Origin: Costus lasius
Lineage: Eukaryota > Streptophyta > Magnoliopsida > Zingiberales > Costaceae
Assembly: GCA_027563935.2 (NCBI GenBank)
Contig: CM050449.1
Location: forward strand, 61,074,056-61,138,055
Direction of reading: 5' to 3'
Length of the DNA: 64,000 bases
Of the stretch, positions 57,384-64,000 are shown in pieces; the stretch's first letter is position 1, and every line of letters begins with the position of its first letter. The translations under genes were made by a program, and so were the position numbers. The notes beneath the pieces are model-generated. The model was not told the origin of the DNA and made no database searches. It saw only the letters and a program-made list of their open reading frames with translations.

Positions 57384-59092
57384 TGTTGGGGTATGCCCTT
57401 AAGGCTAATGTTTGAGGCCTTGGGATTCCATGAGCATCATGTATATAAACTCTTTTGTTTATAAAGGCAATGGTTGTTATTCAGGTTGTTACATTGTCTG
57501 CTGCAATATGTGTACTTCTGAATAATGTCTCAAAGCTGTTCAGCTAGGCTGACATGCAGTTAAGTCCTTAGTCGAGATATCTTGGTGAACATGAGACAGC
57601 CTTGATATGGTTAAGACTAATATGTGTTCTAATCTTATAGGATGCTTCGAGCATGGAATAAGATGTAGACTCATGGGTACATTGGATGTACTGGACAGAC
57701 CCTACTAGGATATTCAATTGTTTGTCACAATGTGAATAATCCTTGAATGCTGCAAGTGGCACATGTCCTTTGACTTGAGATCACTTGTGTTTCTAAATGA
57801 TGATTGTCATTGTTTTGAGGTAGTTCAATATCATTTGAAATAAAATGATTATAGACTATCTTGGATGGTGAGCTTGAGTCAGGTTAGGGCACTAGTGATA
57901 GATAAAGGATTGCCGTCTCCTTGTTTAAGGAGTGTGATGTTCTAATGGGGCCCCCCCTATGAGATGATTGAGAAAGTGTATGGCCATACCCAGGTGACTA
58001 TGTTCATCTGATCTAATCATGCTCATCATATTGGAGATACAGGCTTGACACGCTTGTCCAATAAGGACATCCAGTGGCAAAGGAAACATGTATGCCTTGT
58101 GAGTTTGATTCACACTTGTGCTGTGGTTTGGGTGTAGTCTTGGAAGACTCTTTTCTTTATATCGGGAGACAGTGATGTGTTGCTAGATACCCCTCACTGA
58201 TCGTGATGACGCAAGTCATCGTTACCGACATTTAAAGGAAACCCTCAGGGTCGCACAATTTGATGATATGACTTACTTAAGTCAGATCGTGTGGACTGAT
58301 TTGTTTTGGTTCAGTTTAAAGGAGTTTAAACTCTGATTGTAAGTGAGATCTAGTCTGATCATGTTTGATTGATTAGGGCTTGAGATCGGTAAGCTTCGAT
58401 CGAGAGTATTGATGCTAGATCGGTGAGATCAAGAGCATCGAGGGATGGACGGTTAGATCATTGAACCATTGGGTTTGATAATGTCTAGACTATTGCTTGG
58501 GCTGATTTGGTTTGACCAATGAACCATTGACATGTGAACCGGCTCAAGTGTGAGCGCATGGTCCACATGGAGTGGGATGATCGTTTGGTTCACTTGATGT
58601 GAACGCAAAACGCTTCAACGGTTTCGGTTGCTATTTTTGGAAAGTCCAAAAATGAAAAACGTCTCCACGTTCAATGTGTGGTTTTACGCCTCATTCAACA
58701 TTCGGCTCCTCTCTCTCGACGAGATGCAAGGGGTTGAAGGTGTTGACGACGAGAAGTTCGGCCAAGCAAGACACCATCTTTTTCCTTCATTCGATCAAGG
58801 ACATCTTGGAGATCCTTGCTAGCACAAGGAGCATCCAAGGAGCAAGTCATCAATCCTTTTGTGTGCGACAATTTGGAGGAGACCTCTCTTGTTCTCTCGC
58901 TTCCAAGTCGCCATCTTCTTCATGGCTATGGTATGGATCTAAACTTCATCAAGTTGATCATATGTTCTTGCGAAAGATCTATGAAAACCCTTGCTTCCGC
59001 TTGCAAAGATTTATGCGCCACCATTTAGGGTTTTCGCTCCCCCTTGAAGGGGACCTATTAGGGTTTCGCTCCCTCTTGAAAGGGACCCAACA
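57384..59092 (+). repeat. Family A Angela LTR without TSD (recombinant solo LTR)
   Basis: A complete 1,709-bp LTR beginning TGTTGGGGTATGCCC and ending GGGACCCAACA, with no internal region. Left flank CATGA and right flank ATAAA do not match. Its 3' end has a tandem duplication of the TTCGCTCCC...TTGAA..GGGACC unit. The palindrome GTATGGCCATAC is at 57978-57989. The flanks repeat 196 bp of CRM-1 LTR on both sides. Confidence 0.88.
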
Positions 59093-59472
59093 ATAAACTA
59101 TAATGCCATGGTTGTAAGCTCATAGGGCCCTACTTCGTGAGTTCAACCATTGGACCGGTGAAGAACGGGAAGTTCGCCCTTTCTATTCTCAAAGGGCACA
59201 AGGTGAGCCTCTGCCTTAGAATAGTTTTGCTTTCAAGCTCTAGATGGCATGCTAGGTTACAAATTTGATTTTATCACTTGTATTAGACTTGCATGATAGG
59301 ACTCAACTTCAGTTTACTACTCACCTAGTTTCGGTTTTTACCTACAAATACCAAAACAAGCTAATTTCAACTACGTTAGCATAAGGGGTTTCATTAAGCT
59401 ATACTTAACTAGTAAAATGTTTTCAAATCGCGTTGTTTGAATGTTTGCATGCCTATCACCTCCATCACACCG

Positions 59473-60722
59473 GCATCCTCTTCAGACCTCCGGCGACATC
59501 TCTGATTCTCCCTTGAGAGAATTATTTTTACCATAATTATTTTTGAGACTGTTTTTGATCTGAGCCTTATGTGAGCCATATGTACGTTAAATTTTGCAGA
59601 AAATTTTCAAAAGGCATATCTTTGGGCCTAGCTGCATTGGCCTGACAATGATTGAGCATGATCTATATAGTTTTGTGAGTATCACTTGCACTCTCTTATT
59701 AATGACTATTTCTTATAGTGCATCTTTGACTTTATCATATTTATACTACTTATTGGTTTTCTCTTGAAAAATGATTTTATGGATATATGGAACTCATTGT
59801 TTTGATGATGATATTATTCAAATGTGTTGTTAAAATTGATGAAAGCATATGATCCACTTTCTACTATATGATGGCATGATTTATTGATAAAATGCCTTCC
59901 TTGATGATGTGAGTATTTATACTTGTGATTAGAGAAAAACCCTATCATGTTAGATTTATTTCTTCAATGCATATCTATTTTTGAAATTTGACATTGGTTG
60001 ATGCATGAAATTTTGGGTAGATGTGTTATTTGATGAATAAGATCTAAAAGTGAAACTACTCCTTTGAATAAAATGAGCATATGAGTATGATTTGTGAATT
60101 GATATCAATTGATCAACCTAGTAGATGTTTAGTCTATTTTGCTATTTGTTGGGAAGGAAGAATCCAAGATCCATAAAACCAGTGAGAGACTCCCCTACTT
60201 GGCACTATGTAAAATTGATAGTGGTACCTAAGACATGGGTTGAAGTCTATGCATGAAAAATAATGTGAGTGAAAAATAATAAAACTCCACTACTTGGCAC
60301 TGTGTAAAATTGACAGTGGTACCGAAGACAAGAGTTGAAGTCAAATATAAAAAGTGTGTATCTAAGTGGGTACATGCCATCGTTACAAAAACAAACAAAA
60401 TACACAAAAAAAAAGTCATGTGTGGAAAAAGATCTTGGAAACCTAACTCCTGTAAACAGAAGCATGATAGTTTGAACTGAAATCATGAGATTGATAATTC
60501 TATTTATTATACAAGTTGTAAAGTTTTATTTGATTGAGTTGTGGATCTAGAGGGTTGAGTTCTAAGGATGATATGTTTACTTGAAGTTTTATAAAGCAAT
60601 TGATGGAAATTTTCATTGATAGGTTGTATTTTAGAAATTTATTGAGCATGAAAAGGTTATTCTTATAATCAAATTTTGATTTTTTTTCCTTGAGGACAAG
60701 CAAAGTTTGAGCCTTATGTGTT
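59473..60722 (+). other. NA-1 internal region, 3' part
   Basis: AT-rich and without a convincing gene. A 95-bp spaced direct repeat (CTACTTGGCACT.TGTAAAATTGA from 60195 and 60290) lies in the middle. Near the end TTGAGGACAAGCAAAG (about 60690-60705) stands just before the LTR, as in Athila/Tat elements. A clean polypurine tract is not evident. Confidence 0.7.
60195..60350 (+). repeat. Direct repeat, period 95 bp
   Basis: CTACTTGGCACT(A/G)TGTAAAATTGA followed by AGTGGTACC(T/G)AAGACA and GTTGAAGTC occurs from 60195 and from 60290 with few differences. Confidence 0.85.
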
Positions 60723-62636
60723 TGATGATACCAAAATATGTAGTATATTTTGTATCATTTTAAATACCTTTTCATGCTAAATTGAGGATCTTTTACTTGT
60801 TTTTATGCTGAATCCATCAAATATTGCAAAGTCTTCTTCTATTTTGGTTTTTCATGATTTTCAGGCAAAAAGGCACTATTTTGGGCATTTTTAAGCAAAA
60901 TCAAATACATGGAAGAGTTTCCATCATCAAGAAGAAGTCACACAACAAATTTCACGAAAATCGAAGCTAAGAACCAAAATACGGCAGTGCCGTAAACCAT
61001 TTTACGGTACCGTATTTTCATGGCTACCGTATTATCAAGAACACGACTGTATTTTGGTGATTTTCCAAATAGAAAGTTTTTGTGATTTTACGGCAATGCC
61101 GTAAAGAATTACACGGGCCGTATTTTCCAGCGTTTCAGACCAGAGTGTTCAACCGATTTTACGGCACCACCGTGAAGAAGTTTACGGTGCCGTATTTTGT
61201 GAAGACATCAGACCAGAGAACTCGATAGAAATTACAGCACTGCTATAAATGATATTACGGTACCGTATTTCCCAGCGTCTCCAGAACAGAACACTCAAGC
61301 TATTTTACGGCAGTGCCGTAACATATTACACTGCCGTAATTCCCAGTCAAAAACGTAATTTTTACGAGTCCGAATCTTGCGTGGGCCATAACTTTTGATC
61401 CAGAGCTTCAAATCGAAATCTGAAAGTTGCTATGGACTCGTCTTTAAGAGGGACAGTTGTACGAAGTGAAAATGAGAAACATTTATCTAGTATCGAGGGA
61501 GAAATTGCCAGAGAGGTGGCTAGGGTTTGGCCTCGTTCTGAGAGGCGTAGAGGGCACCTCAGGCCGTGATTTTCACTCAGAGGCTTCGCCTAGAGGAGAG
61601 AAAGATGCCACAGAAGTTTCAGAGTGTTTGGAGTCCGATCGGAGGAGGAATCAACAAAACAGCGGTGATAGCGCTGTTCATCACGAAATTACGGGTGTAA
61701 TTTACATTACACCCGTGTTGTAACGTTGTTTTTTTCTCCTTCTCTGATTTCTAATTGTTCTAAACTATGATTCATTGTATTTGTTCCTCCATGCAAGCTT
61801 AACACTCTTTTGGGACATGGGGTGTAATCCCCTTGATTCATAATGATTAGATAACTCTTTTATTTTCGTCATGATAATTTTTGCTATGATAATTTTACTT
61901 TTGTGATGGATTGTGCTTAGACTCTCTATAAGTCCATGTTACTAATTATGTTTTTAGAGTTTTCGCAATGAGACTGAAAGGTGATTTGCTTGAGAACTTG
62001 GAACCCTAGAATTGCATGTTGGGATCCCTTCCTTAGGTTATATCTAATTTGATCTGTTCTAGTAAATTAATTATCATGATTATAACATGAATCTATAGAT
62101 CGAGTCTATTTGTCAAACGTGGAGATCTTGTGCGAAAGCAAGGATCGGAACGTTGGAGATCCATGAGTAAAACTAGTGTAGAGACTCGGATGCACGAAAG
62201 TGATCCTTGAGACTCCACTAGAGATTATCAACCTAGAATTCGGATGCACGAAAGTGATCTTTGAATTCTTTCATTGATGATTTACTTATCTTTAGCCTGG
62301 ATAAATCTTGCGCAAAAGTGAGGATTTATCTCTGTGTGGTTATCTGCACGAAAGTGAGATAATCCTTTTATGAAGTAAATTAGGTCTTTATTTTAGCAAG
62401 ATTTGATTGATGAACCTTTTATATATCTAATCATTGAAGTTAAGGTGGATGAAACCCTAGTCCCATGTATCTCTCTTTGATTATCTCTTATTTTGCGCGC
62501 TTTCCTATTGTTTACTCGCATCATACTCGATTGCTGAGCTAGTGAGAATATAACTATTTGGTACTTAACACGTAGGTCTCTGTGGATCGATATTTTTATT
62601 ACTTCGATAATTCTGTGCACTTGCAGAATCCTATCA
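60723..62636 (+). repeat. 3' LTR of NA-1
   Basis: It begins TGATGATACC and ends CCTATCA, 1,914 bp, homologous throughout to 43127-45041 with a few percent difference. It has the palindrome array at 60978-61342 (for example TACGGCA-G-TGCCGTA at 60980-60994 and TACGGTACCGTA at 61003-61014) and the GCACGAAAGTGA words at 62130-62360. The bases after it are AGTTTTTG, like an LTR-PBS junction. Confidence 0.9.
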
Positions 62637-63280
62637 AGTTTTTGCAAACTGCAGAGAGAAGAGTGCAGGTTAGGATCCCTTCATTAGGTTAGATCTAATT
62701 TGATCTGTTCTAGTAGATTAATTGACATGATAGTAATATGAATCTATGGATCGAGTCTATTTATCAAACGTGGAGATCTTGCACGAAAGTGAGGATCGGA
62801 ATGTTGGAGATCCATGAGTAAAACTAGTGTCGAGGCTCGGATGCACGAAAGTGATCCTTGAGTTTCCGCTAGAGATTATCAACCTAGAATTCAGATGCAC
62901 GAAAGTGACCCTTGAGTTCATAGATTGATAATTTACTTATCTTCAACATTGGGACAAATCTTGCGCGAAAGCGAAGATTGGTCCCTGCATGATTGTCTGC
63001 ACGAAAGTGAGATAATCCCTTTATGAAGTAAATTAGGTCTTTATCGTAGCAAGATTTGATTAACGAACCTTTATTTATATCTTATCATTGAAATTAAGGT
63101 GGATGAAACCCTAGTCCCATGTTTATCTCTCTGTTTATCTTACGCTCTTTCTATTTACTTTCATCATATTCGGTTTACTTAGCTAGTGAGAAAATAATTA
63201 TTTGGTAATTAACAATAAGGTCTCTATGGATCGATATTTTTATTACTTCGATAATTCCGTGCACTTGCGGAATCCTATCA
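62637..63280 (+). repeat. Junction filler and truncated NA-1-type LTR
   Basis: After AGTTTTTG comes about 20 bp of unique sequence (CAAACTGCAGAGAGAAGAG). From about 62658 (GTTAGGATCCC) the sequence matches the last third of the NA-1 LTR up to CCTATCA at 63280. The first two thirds of this LTR are absent. Confidence 0.85.
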
Positions 63281-64000
63281 AGTTTTTGGCGCCGTTGCCG
63301 GGGATTAGTCCAAAGTATACACGTGCCGAACTTGTAGTGTTACCTTACGGTATATCAGAGGGACCTCCCATCGTAACAGGTCCGGCGATCATCGACCACT
63401 GGATGAACGCCGACCAACTCCGCTCGGCGCTCGTGTTTCCCCCTGTTTCGCCAGATTTCGCCCTATATCTGCTCCTCATCATGGTTCTCCTCCGACCAGC
63501 CACCGCCCGTCTCCAAACTCCGGCCAACTCTTCTCCATGAACATAAGGACCCCCAGTCGTAACAGGTCCGGCAGTCGTACACTACCGGACGAACGCTGAT
63601 GACTTCTGCCTCTTACGCCATTTCCCCTATTTCCCAGAATTTCCCGTGTCTACTGTTTCGTGTTCTGCTAATTCTAATCTGAATAAGCTTCTTCTTGCAG
63701 GTATCTTAAGCAATCGGCGCAACAAAATTCCAGAACTTTGGAATGAATAGAAAGACCAAATCTTGTTCTATCATATGGACCAGTTGGACTAAATCCAGAT
63801 TCTTCAGATCAACCAAGGATACGTAGCAACTTTTCATATTTGAATAACTCCTGCAATTGTTCTGAAAACTAATCTAATTAGCCTTGTTCTTGTAGGTATT
63901 CAACGTGTTTAGACTTGATAGAACCTCTTATCTCTGACACGAGCATGAAGAACAGGTTTCACTCTACAGATCTGATAACTTGGTTCCACTAAAAGAATCA
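63281..64000 (+). other. PBS and leader of an Athila/NA-1-type element leaving the window
   Basis: A perfect PBS, TGGCGCCGTTGCCGGGGA (63287-63304), follows the truncated LTR. The leader contains a diverged direct repeat of about 186 bp (TCGTAACAGGTCCGGC at about 63371 and 63557) and C-rich sequence matching 43065-43105. Pyrimidine-rich stretches ending in TGCAGGTATC (near 63700) and TGTAGGTATT (near 63893) look like repeated units or splice-like sites. No ORF is convincing. Confidence 0.75.

Larger units (their letters stand above)
47689..59467 (+). mobile_element. CRM-1: chromovirus (CRM-like Ty3/gypsy) inserted in NA-1
   Basis: It has two LTRs of about 1.75 kb (each enlarged by a solo copia LTR), a tRNA-Met type PBS, one gag-pol frame with two premature stops and a chromodomain-like C-terminus. 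The pol frame ends inside the 3' LTR. The TSD is CACCG. The LTRs differ by about 2% by eye over their first 500 bp. Protease IDGGSS, integrase sequence and the LTR overlap point to the CRM clade or a near relative (Galadriel is the alternative). Confidence 0.92.
55785..59467 (+). repeat. 3' LTR of CRM-1, interrupted by a copia LTR and a 196-bp duplication
   Basis: It starts TGATGTGGGACCG inside the pol frame and ends CACCTCCATCA followed by the TSD CACCG. Within it lie three tandem copies of a 70-bp unit (56255-56450) and a copia LTR (57384-59092). A second copy of the segment 57188-57383 stands at 59101-59296. Removing these gives about the same length as the 5' LTR. The polypurine primer must lie just upstream (about 55770-55784, CCCCGGGAGAGC), inside the coding frame. 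Confidence 0.9.
43127..62636 (+). mobile_element. NA-1: non-autonomous Athila-like LTR element (interrupted by CRM-1)
   Basis: It has two related LTRs of 1,915 and 1,914 bp, PBS sites of tRNA-Asp type, a small gag-like ORF, and no protease, RT or integrase. A 3' region ends in a TTGAGGACAAGCAAAG segment typical of Athila/Tat elements just before the 3' LTR. Without CRM-1 the internal region is 3.9 kb. The LTRs differ by a few percent by eye. Flanks (GAGGG left, AGTTT right) do not form a TSD, so at least one end is rearranged. It would need enzymes from another Athila-type element to move. Confidence 0.8.

Noticed and set aside
63202..63540. 112-codon ORF across the right-edge PBS and leader.
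   Set aside because: It crosses an LTR end and PBS, so it cannot be a normal gene. The frame is open by chance in C-rich sequence.

Overview
The window is a plant nuclear intergenic region built almost entirely of nested LTR retrotransposons. I see no host protein gene, rRNA, tRNA, CRISPR array or bacterial feature. The clades are typical of angiosperms: Angela-type Ty1/copia, Tekay-type and CRM-like chromoviruses, and Athila-type Ty3/gypsy with an env-like ORF. I cannot name the species. Clade names rest on motif recognition by eye, not on a search.

Layout (names are mine). 1-1794: 5' end of a minus-strand Angela copia (Copia-L), with leader tip, PBS and LTR. 1795-17308: right part of a plus-strand Tekay element (Tekay-1), consisting of RT, RNase H, integrase, chromodomain-like tail and a 3.3 kb 3' LTR. 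It is split by a complete minus-strand Angela element (Copia-1, 2976-12090) with TSD GATGC and LTRs differing at one base. 17309-23158: 3' part of a plus-strand Angela element (Copia-2), whose leader was hit by Tekay-1. 23159-42972: a decayed minus-strand Athila element (Athila-1: 5' LTR, gag, pol, env-like ORF). It was entered by Copia-2 at its 3' side and by Copia-3 (26210-35375), which has a full-length gag-pol ORF. 43127-62636: a plus-strand, apparently non-autonomous Athila-like element (NA-1) with 1.9 kb LTRs, a small acidic gag-like ORF with a CCHC knuckle, and no pol. It is interrupted by a CRM-like chromovirus (CRM-1, 47689-59467, TSD CACCG). Each CRM-1 LTR carries a solo Angela LTR. 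62637-64000: a truncated NA-1-type LTR, its PBS and the leader of a further element that leaves the window.

Inferred order of events: Athila-1 and NA-1 came first. Copia-2, Copia-3 and CRM-1 inserted into them. Tekay-1 inserted into Copia-2, and solo LTRs arose in CRM-1. Last came Copia-L and Copia-1, inside Tekay-1.

The most interesting signals are these. Premature stops are almost all TAG or TGA at CAG, TGG and CGA codons, as expected from deamination of methylated CHG and CG sites. NA-1 has a duplicated primer-binding site, arrays of TACGGTACCGTA-type palindromes, and a hairpin after its ORF shared with Athila-1. A 12-bp palindrome is conserved in every Angela LTR. Copia-3 has lost the first RNase H aspartate in an otherwise open ORF. 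One solo LTR lacks a TSD and is flanked by a 196-bp duplication.
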